Counted from the stretch's first letter, positions 12,264 through 24,360 are shown. The stretch: DNA of 64,000 nucleotides from Chlorops oryzae (GCA_020466095.1 CM035807.1:52790752-52854751); one strand, 5' to 3'. Numbers and translations: made by a program. The notes: generated by a model not told the origin, from the letters alone.

Positions 12264-12530
12264 TGAAAATAGGGAATGAGCCCAGACTGGCACGTTGCTT
12301 GCTTCGTGCCGTTAACTCACATTGCTTGGAATGTGACGTTAACTTAGTAAGTGTTTTATTCAAATTAGTGGGGACTTCTTTAGGAATCGCTCATTTTGAA
12401 AAAAGGACTCCTAATCTATTTTTGAGTGAGGTAGAGAATTTTTGAGATTTTACGTAGTGCTCTTGTGTCAAAGAAATAAACACCGATCTGCTTATGGCAG
12501 CTACTGTGTTATGCAAGTAGATTAGTTCTG
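12264..12530 (-). mobile_element. Truncated 3' LTR of the complete 17.6-like element
   Basis: 267 bases are almost identical to the first quarter (element orientation) of the LTRs at 6166-7367 and 18790-19993. The remaining roughly 940 bases of this LTR are missing and are replaced directly by 412-like gag sequence, so a deletion or recombination breakpoint lies at 12262-12264. Confidence 0.85.
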
Positions 12531-13326
12531 AGAAATTCTAAATTTTATCATTGAAGTCGAAAAAATCTCATATAAATTTTGTTTCCAACTTTCAATCCGC
12601 TTGCGCGGTATGAAGATGCAGCTTATTTTGAATTTTTTTTTACACAAAATTATTTTTTATACATAAGAAAACATAATTTTACTATTCCAACGCGATCATA
12701 CAACATTTTTTTTTCATATAAGAACGACCCACCCTAATGTGCATGCATGTAATGGATATTCATGCAAAAACTTTTTCGATGTGTGAATATGTGCATATTC
12801 TTTTCAAATTACTTGGTATTGCCTTTATGCTTATTCAAAAAGTATGTGCACATTTGTTTGAAAAATTTAGTTTTGATTATTGAATTTTTCTTTTTTTTCA
12901 ATCTTACTTTTTTCATTACCTTTGCAACGCATTCCCCTTCCATTATTTTTGGAAAAAGTTGGAAGATCATTTCTTGCTTAAGATCGCGTTGTTTGCTTAA
13001 AATCTTTTCTTGAAAAATAGTAAAAAATCGTATAAGTTAATGTGCCCCTGAGAGTGTTTGTCGGTCTCGGTATGTATTAAGTTTGTGTGTTTTTATGTGT
13101 ATTAAGTTTGTAAGAGCTTTGTCCGCTGTGAATGAAATGGAAATATGAGTTTGTGCGTTCGTGCGTGTTATATTGTTTGGGTGTTTTTTTCAAAATCGGA
13201 CTGTACTTTTTAATCGGTTGTGGCAAATTGATACTGGCAAAAGAAAATTTTGTTTTAATTCCAAATTTATGTTTTTTGTTCGATTTCTGCTTAGTTATTG
13301 ATTTTCGAGCTTTGGAAGAATTCTTA
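12531..13326 (-). mobile_element. 17.6-like 3' untranslated region
   Basis: AT-rich sequence between the integrase stop and the 3' LTR. No env-like open frame is visible. It aligns with 7368-8100 but is longer through many small insertions. I see no clear polypurine tract next to the LTR, which may be hidden by the indels. Confidence 0.6.
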
Positions 13327-14300
13327 TTATTTTCTGTTCTTTATTTGTTGATGGTGCAGTTTTATTAAGTTTTTGTGGAATGTTTTTTCTTTTCCTTTGA
13401 TTTTCAATTTTACATTCACCGGCGTTGGAATTGATACACTCGAATAAGGGCCTTCCCAAATGAGTGAGAATTTATTTTTTCGGTTTTGGTTCTTTAGCCA
13501 CACTTTGTCTCCAGTCTGAAATTCTCTGACTTTCGAGCCTTTATCGTAGTATCGCTTGGATTTTTCTTTGGCTAGTTTTTGATTCTCTCGTACTAATTGA
13601 TGGATGCGCTGGATTTGATATTTTAATAATTTTGAGAAATCGTCGGTGTTGTGCAGTGGCTCAGGTCTTCTTTTTAGGTTAATTGGAATGTCAGATTCAA
13701 ACCCAAAAATTATTTTGCAAGGTTTTTGTTTTGTGGATGAATGTACTGTGTTGTTATGCACGTGCATAGCGTGGTGCAGCCATTCATCCCAATTTGTGCC
13801 ATCCTCATTGACGAATTTTCGGAGAAATTCTGCAAGAGGTCGGTGACTCCTTTCAAGAGCACCATTGGCTTGGGGGTGGTATGGTGAAGTTTGGGATTTC
13901 TTGATTCCAAGAATTTTGCAAACTTCCTTAAATAATTTCGATGTAAAGTTTGTGCCGTTATCCGTGATTAAAACCTTTGGTATCTGGAATTTTGATATTA
14001 TCTCGTTGAAAAAAGCTTTTGCCACTGTTGCCGCCTCTGCATCCGGAATAGCTGTGCAGATGAAAAATTTTGAAAAATCGTCTATTAATGTTGAAATATA
14101 TTTGTTTCCTCTCGATGTTTCCGGTAGGGGGCCTACCATATCCATATAAACTTTGTAGGAGGGGCCATGAGCTATGTCTGTGAGTACCATGGGTATTCTT
14201 TCTTCTTATGAGCATTTATTACGCTGGCATTTCTCGCAGTGCTTTATATAATCTCGAATCTCTCTATGCATGCCGTTCCACTTGTACTGCCGTCGAATGC
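13327..14300 (-). pseudogene. 17.6-like integrase
   Basis: Integrase of a Ty3/gypsy element. A C-x2-C zinc half-site (HCEKCQRNKC) is at about 14235, then the core with YMDMVGPLP (first D), LITDNGTNF (second D) and GALERSHR (E). The C-terminal domain has DKVWLKNQN and a GPY motif (WEGPYSS, about residue 250 of 287), as in other chromodomain-free gypsy integrases. The core is intact. A break near 14190-14220 separates it from the zinc region. The protein differs clearly from the 412-like integrase at 8213-9350. Confidence 0.9.
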
Positions 14301-14334
14301 GGAAATATGTTTTTATAGCTCCCTTGTGACCTCC

Positions 14335-15430
14335 TTATGGCCCATCGTGAAAATTTTTAAGCACCTCTTCGATGTCCTTTCTCTGTGTTAAAAATTCTGC
14401 TAAATCCTCTGTCTCTGGGTTATCTGTGGGGTTTGTATCTTCTGAATCATCTCTGCTTTTCTTTGTCTCCGTGTTTTCATCGCTCTGCTCTATTTTTGAC
14501 TGTGTTTGTGCTCTTGTTACCACTGACACAAGATTATTTTCATATGGTAATCGGCTCAATGCGTCTGCGTTTAAATTATATTTTCCAGCCTTGTAACAGA
14601 TTTCGAAATCAATTTCCGAGAGCTTATGGCGGAACCTCGCCAATCGGGAAGTTTGATCCTTTAGATTTGCTATGCCTTTTAGAGGTTTGTGGTCTGTGTA
14701 AACCGTAAAGGGGCGGCCTAAGAGGTAGCAACGGAAATTTTTTGTCGCCCACACAATGGCAAGGAATTCCTTTTCGATTGTTGAGTATCGCTTCTCAGTT
14801 GCGCTTAATGCTCGGCTTGCGAACGCGATCGGTTGATCTTCTCCTGGTTCTCCTTGCGAAAGGACTACACCGAGTGCTTCGTTGCTCGCGTCCGTTGTTA
14901 GCATGAATGGCTTTGTGAAATCTGCATACTTTAACTGTGGTGGACTAGTTATTGCAGCTTTAATGGCTATTACTGCCATTTGGCATGCCTCCGTCCAAAC
15001 GAACTCGGCATCTTTTCTTAGCAGTGATGTCAAAAGTAGAAGAAGCGCTGCTGCATTCGGAATGAATTTTCGGTAGTAGTTTGCGAGGCCAAGGAATGCT
15101 TGCAATTCTTTCTTATTTTTTGGTATCGGGAAAAATTTTAACACATTCGACCGTACTTGGGCCCGGCCGTACGCCTTGGTCGGAACACTTGTGACCCAAA
15201 TAGACAACTTCCTTTCTTAAGAATTGACATTTTTCCGTTTGTATTTTCAATTGGCTGCTTCTTAGGGCTTGTAGTACTTTACGTAGCCTTATTTCGTGTT
15301 GCTTAAGGTTACCTCCGTAAATTACTATGTCGTCCAAATAAAGAAAACAATCGACGCCTTGCAAGCCGGTCAGAACATTATTCATAATCCTTTGAAAGGT
15401 TGCCGGAGCTCCGAAGAGTCCGAGTGGCAT
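14335..15430 (-). pseudogene. 17.6-like RT C-terminal half and RNase H
   Basis: Frames 15430-15113 and 15207-14335 overlap with a frame change. The first starts at MPLGLFGAPATFQ and contains the catalytic CFLYLDDIVIYG. The second has the connection domain (AFLGLANYYRKFIPN) and RNase H (TTDASNEALG, STIEKEFLAIVWA, YTDHKPL, ADALSR). The RT fingers and first palm motifs are missing. The protease-RT linker joins almost directly to the segment before MPLGL, which implies an internal deletion of roughly 130 codons near 15440. The element therefore could not encode a working RT. Confidence 0.85.
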
Positions 15431-15450
15431 TCTTACGAATTCGTAATGTC

Positions 15451-16889
15451 CTATTCCAGTACTGAATGCTGTTTTTTCACTGTATTTCTCGTTTGGCGAT
15501 ATTGTCGAATATTTATGGCTGCGTTCCCGACCTCTGTAGGTATTTCGTGGTGGAGCACAGTGGTGTAACTCAATTCGTCACCCTTTAGGTGGAAAACATC
15601 CGCATAGTCCTTGCATATATTCGCTATGGACTGTCTTTCTTCATCGTTCATATTTTCTTCCAATTTCAAGGAATTTATTAACAGATTTGTCTTCTCATTT
15701 GTCTCATCGCTCTCAACTACGTTGACTTCTAACGTGTTTACTGTTCTATACTCCTTCAATAGCGAGTATTTTAATTCCGTGCCTCCTTTTATTTCCGCAA
15801 CTTTTTCGGAGGCGTTTAGTACTGTCACAAATCCAATCCCATTCCTTGGTCTAGATAGACTCTCTCCTAGGTATACCTGTGTAGCAATTGTTGTCTTATG
15901 CAAGACTACTTCTTCCGTGAGTAGTCCTGTGTTTACTCGTGCTATTCCCGCTGCTCTTGGGGGATTGTTATGGTTTCTGCTATAAAAATCATTTTCTTCG
16001 CACATTTTAATGCCACTCTGGCCACCAGGTTGCCTCCTTCCTTGAAGTTCAACTTTTTCTCAATAGTGTCCAAGATAGTTCTGTTCCAGAGCATGTCTCT
16101 TCCAAGGAGACCATCTACTGGCAAACTGCTATTACGTGGCACTACGTGCATTTCCATATTTAATGCTGGGATCGCATTATGTTTAATCATCACTGATCCA
16201 ATAGTACTGGAATCTCCTCCAAAAGCTCTTCTTAAGCATTTCGTGTCCTCCTTTTTTATTGGTACGTCTTCTGTTAAGACTTCTCTTTTCACTAAACTTG
16301 CATCTGGTCCTGAGTCGACCAATAGTGTGGTGCTGCCATTGAAAGCCTGATTGCAGGGTATTTCGATGAAGGCACAATCCTCTTGAGTCTCCGTTATGGC
16401 AGTGCAATTTGAAAATCGTGGCGTGTTTCTATCGCATTGTGAGTCCACCGTTCTGATACTGTCGTTGATAGCCTGTTCACAGGATAATTCAACGCCTTCA
16501 TCTCTTTGTGGGCCGTTATGTGCAAACGTTAACATTTTTTTCGCGCTTTGGAGAACATTGGTATACAAACTTTTTATGAGTCTTTTGTTTTCTTGCCCTA
16601 TTTTAAACATTTTCTTTATTCTGGCTGCTTCTATCTCGCATACGGGGTAAGTGAATACTGTAACAGTGTTTTTAAAAGATACTCTCTTCTTTTTATTTTC
16701 TTTTATAATTTTCTTTTCGTCGGTCTCACCATCAAAGTGTATTTCCATCTTTCCGCTTATTTCGTTTTTGACGTTATTCGTTGGTATGTTTCGCTCTCTT
16801 TTATCGTTTTTTATCTCATTCCGAGGTATTTCTCTTTTGGACTTTCCCCATCTCTTATTGGTTAAAGTTCCATTTCCTAGGCTGTCCAA
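15451..16889 (-). pseudogene. 17.6-like protease and protease-RT linker
   Basis: The 315-residue frame has a lysine-rich N-terminal spacer of about 190 residues. An aspartic protease follows, with LLVDSGPDASLV at about residues 210-221 (D-S-G triad present) and LPVDGLLGRDML near its end. The overlapping frame 16005-15451 continues into the linker with DYADVFHLKGDELS and LHHEIPT, which in related elements precedes the RT. The frame change is near 15960. It ends at the RT deletion at about 15440. Confidence 0.8.
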
Positions 16890-16922
16890 GGGAACCTCTT
16901 TCGGCGTATTTTTATTATATTC

Positions 16923-18090
16923 CTAAATCGTGGTTTCCTTATTGTTATGAGGACCTGCTGCTTGTTCTTGATTTTGACCCGGATCAGGTTTTGGCCGCTC
17001 TTTTACTTTTGTTTTAGCATCCCAGTCTATTGGCCAAGACTGTGCCGCTGGGAGTTTCCCGCGTTCTGCTGATCTTGTTGAGGGCAGTTTCTGGCTATAT
17101 GCCCGAATCCTTTGCAAAGCAAACACTGTACTTGGTTGTTGTTATTCGACCCTCGACGGTTATTTTGTGCTGGCCTTTGTTGTGTGTTTTGCTGTGTAGC
17201 CCCTTTTCCGCAAAATTTATTGGTGCGATGACCTTTAGTGTGACATTTATTGCAGAATAGGCTGCTTAACTTGCTCCAACAATCATCAGCTATATGTCCT
17301 ATTTTCCCGCAGTGTGTGCAAGTTAGCCTAGATGCCTTACTGGCTGTTTGTTTTTCATGCAGCTAGGACTTTCTTCGTGTCCATACGTTCCACACTTGCA
17401 ATATGGTGTTTTCCTTCTCTTTACACATACATCTCGTGTGTGTCCTTGCTGTTGACAGAATGAGCATATCAGTTCTGTTGGTAGTGCAGAACTTATTGTA
17501 TTTATGTTTAATTTGTCAGATATCAAAATGTTTTCGGAATTTTCTGCCGCAGTTATGAGATCCCGCAAACTGGGGTCTGTCATGTTTATCAGTGATTGTT
17601 TTAGGGAATGATCCTTTCATCCCGTAATGAAATGCCTTTTTGACAGATCTTGGTATTCCCATAGCGCCGCACTTGATTCTTCCGTAGTCCATTTTTTTGT
17701 GATCGTTTATTCAGCCTCTTTTAGGTTAGTTTCCATTCGACCTCCGAACAGCGACGCGGACTCACCTGTTTGTTGATGTCCGTTTATAATATCCGCTCTA
17801 ATATCTTCCAACGTTCTTACTGTTGCGTATGTTCGTTGCACAAAGTCGCGGAGTTCATTTAGAGTCTCGAATCTTCTGGTGCCAATTGTGTTGAACGCAG
17901 CCCCCGACAGTCGCTGCCATATAATGGCTTTCTGCATGTCCTTCGGGGTTATCATACAATTGAGCAATTCTATGCCCTCGACAAATTTTATTACGTCCGC
18001 CTTAAACTCAGGTCCTCTTGCTCCGGAAAAAGATGGTACGAAACGTTGGACATTTTTGACAATTTTTGCAACATTCTGTAAATTTGTCAT
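16923..18090 (-). pseudogene. 17.6-like Gag with five zinc knuckles
   Basis: Structural Gag polyprotein. The N-terminal capsid-like part (18090-17707, starting MTNLQNVAKIVKN) has FVPSFSGARGPEFKAD and QKAIIWQRLSGAA. After frame breaks come CCHC knuckles: CSFCQQQGHTRDVC and CKCGTYGHEESPSC (17480-17340), CTHCGKIGHIADDC (about 17320), CNKCHTKGHRTNKFC (about 17260) and CLLCKGFGHIARNC (about 17130). Five RNA-binding knuckles is more than the usual one to three. The start was chosen as the first Met before the conserved helical region; the roughly 680-base leader lies between it and the primer site. Confidence 0.75.
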
Positions 18091-18773
18091 TGTTACTTGA
18101 ATTTTGGGTATTTGTTTTTGTGTTGGTGTTTTTAAAGTTGATTCGTTGATTGGCGTTGTCGTGGAATTTTCTGATGTACGTCTTGCGAGAAGTTGAGATG
18201 TACTACAAACTATTATTAATTCTCTCTTCAGGTTTCCAATTTCTACTTTCAGAAATTAAATTTCTTTCTCCTTTTCTTTGAGAGTAGCTTTGTCCTTTTC
18301 TATGGACTCCGATATGTCCTTTCCTACTGCTGTCTACAGAGCTTCTCTTAGAGATTCGTTTTGCTCTTCTGATTCTTCTATCAGCAAGGTCTCTTTATCG
18401 ATTCGATCCCTCAAATCTTTGCAGTTCTTTTTTAAATAGCCATTAATTAGAATTTTTGTTTCACCACTGTTTGACAGGTTATAGCAGTGCAGTACAAAAA
18501 GGGTTACAACAAAATAATTGATATAATTCGGTACGTTTATGTCGTTTTTCATTGAAATGCCTTTCGGAAGTTTCACTCACGCCCAGGCCCCACTGAATTA
18601 GGTTTCACCACTGTTCAGTAGGTTCCAATAAAATAACTCAAATATATCCAATATATATCAATCTTACCCCACTGTGGCCAAAATCTTTGTTTCATTTGTT
18701 ATGATTTGTAAGTTTGAACGCCCTTCTCTTGTGAAAGGATCGTGATTCGTTCCCGACTATCCTTAGTCAAATA

Positions 18774-18785
18774 CCGGCTGCGCCA
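18774..18785 (-). promoter_or_regulatory. tRNA primer-binding site of the 17.6-like element
   Basis: On the minus strand, four bases after the 5' LTR end, the sequence is TGGCGCAGCCGG. This resembles the tRNA-Ser-complementary primer sites known for 17.6 and 297 elements. It fixes the polarity of the element as minus. Confidence 0.7.
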
Positions 18786-18789
18786 TAAA

Positions 18790-19993
18790 TGTTGTGTGTA
18801 CTGGGGAGAAGGACCTCTAGTAAAGCGCCGACAAAGGATTCCGTTGAATAAAACACTCTTTTTTCCTTTTCAATAGGTGTTTCTTTTATTAAAGTCTTTT
18901 AATGATGTTTACAGGTTCTACTCTAGCTTACTTTACTGCCCTAATTCCCTAGCTAACACTGAGATCCACACTTTGTCGTCCTGGCTCGTAAGAAGGTGCG
19001 CCAAAGTTGAGATCTGATTAGACTTTCGATTCCAAACTGCAAGTCCTGTTCCATAGATAGAAGTTCCGCTTAAATAGATCAATATTGCCGATCTAGCAAA
19101 ATTGGATATTGATTGATTTCATAAGTATGACTTCGAACTTCCCCTGCCGGTGTGCATACGTTGCACTTGTTGTTGTTGCACCTGGCTCTTGCTGTTCTGT
19201 TGACCGGCTTGTAACTTCTTGCGTACGTTGCGTTGATTGCCCCTCTCGATCGCCTGTTGTTGTTGTTGCCAATAGCTTTATTGCTGTGTTTCTATTGTTG
19301 ACGTAGGTCTGCCTTTGAAGACGTTGAACCGCTTATGCCGTTGCTTATTGATGACTTGCTTGCTCGTGGTCTTTCGTCTTTTCCCCCGCTTGCCTTTTCC
19401 TCTTGTCGGCGTTGTGCCAAGTTTTGGTACCGGCGAGCGGTATGCTTGTTTACGTAATTGTTGTCAGTAGTCGAGTTCTAATGTTGTTGTTGTTCTTGCT
19501 GAAGGGTGTCGGATTTCGAGCTTGGTGCTGTGTCGTCGAACTCCTTTGCTGTGTTTTAATTGTTTTTATATGTTTTGTCACTTTTACCGCTTAGAGCTGA
19601 TAGCGTGACGTTGGAGTGTGACGTGACGCTTTTGACTCACAACAGTAGAAAAAACAAATAAAATGCCGCGATCCCGGGTGTCGCATGGCAGAGCTCGCCT
19701 CGATCATTGGAATATGCAACTCAGCCGAAAAATAGGGAATGAGCCCAGACTGGCACGTTGCTTGCTTCGTGCCGTTAACTCACATTGCTTGGAATGTGAC
19801 GTTAACTTAGTAAGTGTTTTATTCAAATTAGTGGGGACTTCTTTAGGAATCGCTCATTTTGAAAAAAGGACTCCTAATCTATTTTTGAGTGAGGTAGAGA
19901 ATTTTTGAGATTCTACGTAGTGCTCTTGTGTCAAAAAAATATACACCGATCTGCTTATGGCAGCTACTGTGTTATGCAAGTAGATTAGTTCTG
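18790..19993 (-). mobile_element. 5' LTR of the 17.6-like element
   Basis: 1,204-bp LTR, nearly identical to 6166-7367. In plus coordinates it starts TGTTGTGTGTACTGG at 18790 and ends near TTAGTTCTG at 19993, where similarity to the internal copies stops. The high pair identity suggests a recent insertion. It would carry the element promoter, driving minus-strand transcription toward 12264. Confidence 0.85.
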
Positions 19994-20520
19994 TCAGATG
20001 TTTCATTTGGGTAGCCCTGAGTGGTAGAAGTGTTGTGTTGACAGACTTGTACGATTTGTCGAAGTTGATTTTTATATTCTGTTTTTCTATACTTAAGTTT
20101 TCCCATGTAAGTGGAGCTAGCATATATATGTATATTAAGGGGGCGGGGGGGGGGGGGGGGGCGGTTAGTTTTACAAAAAAAATTCATATATATGTATATA
20201 AGAAGAAAAAAAATTTACATAATAAGAGATATTCGAATATGTAGGAAAAGATGCCTGCGTAATATGAATTTAGCTTATTATAGTGATGTGGCTGTGGACG
20301 TTGCTACACAGGGCGTTGCTATTGCTACAACATTTATGGTGAATTTTCTGTTTTAGTGATTTAGCTGTACAGGTTTTGCTAATGCTACTGTTTTGTTGAT
20401 ATTATTTTATTTAAGTTGTCTTCCATGCATTATTGTTGGGGGGTGTGGGGCCTCGGGATTGGAGGCTCTCTTCTATTTAAATTTGAAAAAAATGAGGGGA
20501 AAAAATATAAAAGAAAAAAT
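19994..20520. other. Spacer with a G17 run
   Basis: I see no gene. A 17-base run of G occupies 20145-20161, flanked by two direct copies of CATATATATGTATAT (about 20121 and 20187). The sequence to 20520 is AT-rich. Confidence 0.5.
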
Positions 20521-20573
20521 ACATAATATCAATATATATAGTAGTTATTATAAGATACTAGCTCTTTGAGCTG

Positions 20574-21840
20574 TTATTCTTTAAAGTGACTATTTAGCAT
20601 AATCTTAAGCCTATGTTTCGGGAGAACAAAATCAATGCTTACATCGGACAGAGAGTTAGATTCTCTTTGTGCTCTATAAATTCGTGAGTTCAGAGCATAA
20701 CTAGTGCGCCGCAAATCCAGAAAAAAAAATTCATTCGAGCGAAGGGGTCTAACTGGCACTTTAAATTGGATTAACTGAACAAGATCAGAAGAATCGATTC
20801 TTCCAGCTATTAGATCAGCTAAGAAAAATAAGGCTAGTATCGTCCTTCTATTTTGAAGAGATTTCAAATAAATTAATTTACAGCGTGCTTCATATGGTGG
20901 CAACGGTTCATCAAACATTAACGATCGAAGAGCACAACGAATAAAGAACTTTTGTACTCTCTCAATTCTCGAAATAGAATTAGAATAAAAAGGATTCCAG
21001 ATGATAGAGGCATATTTCAACTTACAGCGTACAAGAGCACAATACAATGCTTTATACGTGTAAGGGTCTTTCAAACTCCGCGAGTTCCTTCGCATAAAGG
21101 CTAGCATTGAGTAAGCTTTAGGAATGATAAAATTGATATGTTTCTTAAAAGTGAACTTATTATCAAATATCACGCCTAAGTCTTTAATGTACTGCGATTT
21201 TATCACCTCGGAGCCATTGATAAAATATTGTGAGCATATTGGGTTCTCTAATTTACTGAATGAAACAAACGCACATTTTTTTAAATTTAGAGCAAGCATA
21301 TTTTTTTGGCACCATTGATATACATTATTTATGTCAGATTGCAATTCATAAGAGTCCTGTAAAATACAAATCTTCCGGTAGATTTTTAGGTCATCCGCAA
21401 AAAGTAGACAATTAGAGTATTTTATTACCTTAGGAATGTCACTAATAAAAATCAGAAATAGAATAGGGCCATGAATGCTCCCTTCAGGAACACCTGATGC
21501 AGCGATGAAGGGTTCAGAAAAAATATTTTCAACCAAGACCATGCATTTTCTATCATGTAGATATGACATAAACCAACTTAGTAGGTTCCCATGTATGCCA
21601 ACTGCTTTTAATTTTGCAAGAAGAAATCAGTGAGAGACCTTATCAAAGGCCTTCGAGAAGTCTGTATAGATCACATCTACCTGAGACTTCTCACCAAAGG
21701 CAGAAATACAACATTCTGAAAGAACCGCAAGATTTGTAATGGTTGAACGTCCTGGAAAAAACCCATGCTGGAAATTCGAGATTGTACATTTTACCGCAAA
21801 AAATAATTTTTCTTTCACGATCGATTCGAACAACTTACTA
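20574..21840 (-). pseudogene. CR1/jockey-group LINE reverse transcriptase
   Basis: C-terminal part of ORF2 of a non-LTR retrotransposon. Frame 21833-21627 has GFFPGRSTITNLAVL and YTDFSKAFDKVSH. Frame 21569-20574 has SGVPEGSIHGPILF, the catalytic LLFADDLKIYR (about residues 55-65), a KYIKDLGVIFD-type thumb motif, and a C-terminal region with LKYASIIWNPF. Stops near 21610 and 21840-22100 break it. The FADDLKIY and KDLGV motifs fit CR1-like or BS-like jockey-group LINEs, so family placement is tentative. No poly(A) tail is obvious below 20520. Confidence 0.85.
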
Positions 21841-22100
21841 ACCGTAGACAGTTTCGAGATCGGTCTCTAATAAGATATATCAGCCTTATTACCCGATTTA
21901 TAGATTAGTGTTATATTTGCAATCTTCCAATCAGCAATGAAAGAGACGGTCATAATAGACTTATTATAAATTAATGATAGAGGTTGCAAAATCGAGCATG
22001 CACTCATATTAAACAAATAACTCGAGAATCCTTCCACATCATACTTGAAGGAGCATTTTAGGTTATTGACAGCTTTGGATATATCTTCTTCAGAGATTAC

Positions 22101-23333
22101 TTAAGTGTTTAAGCTAACAGGCGAAAAAGTGTAACCATCGCCAGACTCATACTCAATATCAGAAGTATGATCAAAGTTCGAGTTAAAAAATGTTGCAAAT
22201 AGATTTGCAATTCCAACTGTAGAGTTCGATGACTCAGTAACGAAAAACATAGATGCAGGAATACTAGAGCATAGCCTTTTAGAATTGATAAATGGCCAAA
22301 AGTCGTTTGGATTCGTTTTTATTTTAGATTCAAATTTCGCAATATAGGACTTGAAAAGATATTTATCAAAAAAATTGAATTCACGCATGAATTGTCTGTA
22401 TTTCATGTAATAATGATCCAGATTTGTTAGAAGATATTTCTTATAAAATTTTTTCCTCAAATTTATTATTTTAGATAGATAAGAAGTGGCCCATGGAGTC
22501 GAACGATTTCTTTTGTATTGCAGCGGGATGAAGCGATGTATAAAACCACTCATTAAGATTTTAAAACGCCTGTATGACTGTTCAACACTATGAGAATTTA
22601 ACTCCGTACACCAATTTTTACTATTAATAGCATTATTTAAGAGGGCAAAGTTACATTTACTATAATTGTAGCTAGGAGAAAGATTTATATTCGTAACAAT
22701 AGGCTCAAACGTATAGAATTTAATTATAGTAGATATAACAGGATGATGAGTATCTATCGATGACAGAGGATTTTGATCTTCATATATATCATAGTTTACA
22801 TTTTTACTGAAATATACTAGGTCCAATAACCTATTTAACCGGTTTAAACAATTATTTATCTGCATTAAATCAATATAAGAAAGGTAATCAATAACAAGTG
22901 TATCAATGTCACTAGAAGCATTTATTGGAATAATACCACAGCCGTCCGAATCCAGGATCCAGTTCAGTTTACAAAGATTAAAGTCTCCTAAAACACAAAG
23001 ATGATTATCACCGACATAATTGTTAGCAATATTAATAATGTTCCCTAGATGGGCATCATACAAAACGCTAGGATTATTTGGAGGTATATAGGAAGCACAA
23101 ATAAAGAGTTTATTTCCATTTCCGTGTACCATTACTGTAAATTGATCCAAACTTTGGTGTGTATTAAACAATGTGATAATAATGGAAGGTAGACTGCGCT
23201 TTATAGCAACTAAAACCCCACCACCTCTATTCAAGCCTATTGAGGCGACATCTCGATCTTCCCGAAATACTTGAAGAAGCAAATTTTCTGTTCTTATAAG
23301 TAGTATTATTAGAGATAACGCGAGCATAAACAC
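22101..23333 (-). pseudogene. CR1/jockey-group LINE endonuclease and ORF2 middle region
   Basis: Apurinic/apyrimidinic-type endonuclease domain that nicks target DNA. GLNRGGGVLVAI is at about residues 33-44, SYIPPNNP at 82, CVLGDFNLCKLNW at 114 and SSIDTHHPVIS at 193, where the usual S-D-H is changed to T-H-H. The remainder (residues 210-400) is the linker to RT with the NDFWPFINSKR motif. The N-terminus of the endonuclease is cut off or lies in other frames between 23333 and 23500. It continues into the RT pieces at 21840-20574 after a broken stretch. Confidence 0.85.
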
Positions 23334-23506
23334 AAGACATTCGAGGCTGGCTTCCCATTCATTTGGTTAGTCTTTTTCTGGTTACTGTAGTTGGTGCTGG
23401 AACAGTATATTGCATTATATGTGTTTGGCTTTTGGAATTTTTACCAATTTTGTAGCCAGATGTGGCTAAAATTATTGCACTCAAGAGTTCTTTCCGCCAC
23501 GACATG

Positions 23507-23529
23507 TTTTTTTTTTTTTTTTTTTTTTT
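23507..23529. repeat. Poly-T tract of 23
   Basis: This is an uninterrupted T run. On the minus strand it could be the poly(A) tail of a retroposed sequence covering part of 23530-23992, where I recognise no protein. Confidence 0.85.
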
Positions 23530-23992
23530 AAAGTTTCCTAGGCAAATTTGAAGTTAGTCCCGCGCTGTAGTCTATTCACTAATTTTCGCTGCTCTTTCTG
23601 TGTAAGAGGTTGTGCGGTCACTGTTTAATCATCGCCGAAACACGATATAATCGAAAATTCTACTTCGTCAGTAAAGTAATCGGTGATGATAGATTTTTTT
23701 TCTTTTTCATAATATTTTTTATGTTGCTCCATATTTCTTTTCACTTCCGGATTGTTCTTAAAAGTTCTTCTTTAAAGTTTCATTTTCAACTGAGTGCGAC
23801 CGGTTTATACTAAGTGTTCGCGAATGGCAAGGATCGCCTTGTAATACGTTTAAACGCTTTTATATTATTTGTTATTGCATTTTATTTAGTAATCGGCTGT
23901 GTACAGCAGAAGCCAGTATCAGCACCGATCATTTTACGAGTAAAAACTTATCTTCTCTATTGCTTAAGATTAACATTCTATTTGCACTATCT

Positions 23993-24360
23993 GAATTGGC
24001 AAGGGTTGAATTAAAAGTGGCAAAATTACTAAAAGAGAGGTTGATGATTACTATATATTTGAAATTTCTGATTTCATGCTCCACAGGTGGGCTGGCGGGG
24101 GGCCCTGGTCGTTTTCCGACAAATCGGTATTAATGACATTTCTATTATTTGAATAATTTCCTTTTCCCCTGTGGATGTTGTTGTTACTATTATTTTTGTT
24201 GGAGTTCCTTTATGGGTTGAGACTATTGTTATTATTATAATCATTGTTCCTATAATTGTAGGAAGCATTATAATCGAAAACTTTTTATTTTTTATTTCAA
24301 CTTTGCTTCTCTTTACTGAATCTTCCTTTGGGTGGGAACTAACAGTAATTATTCGAATCG
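23993..24360 (-). pseudogene. 412-like gag remnant, copy 3
   Basis: It closely matches 3180-3540, including the protease-gag spacer and the Asn-rich Gag tail. It is joined to the same LINE 3' end as in the first copy, with the junction sequence TTCTTAAGTATAACTTAA present in both. It is broken by frameshifts. Confidence 0.75.

Noticed and set aside
12761..13368. Phenylalanine-rich frames
   Set aside because: Antisense to the AT-rich 3' UTR of the 17.6-like element; no conservation of frame between the two copies.
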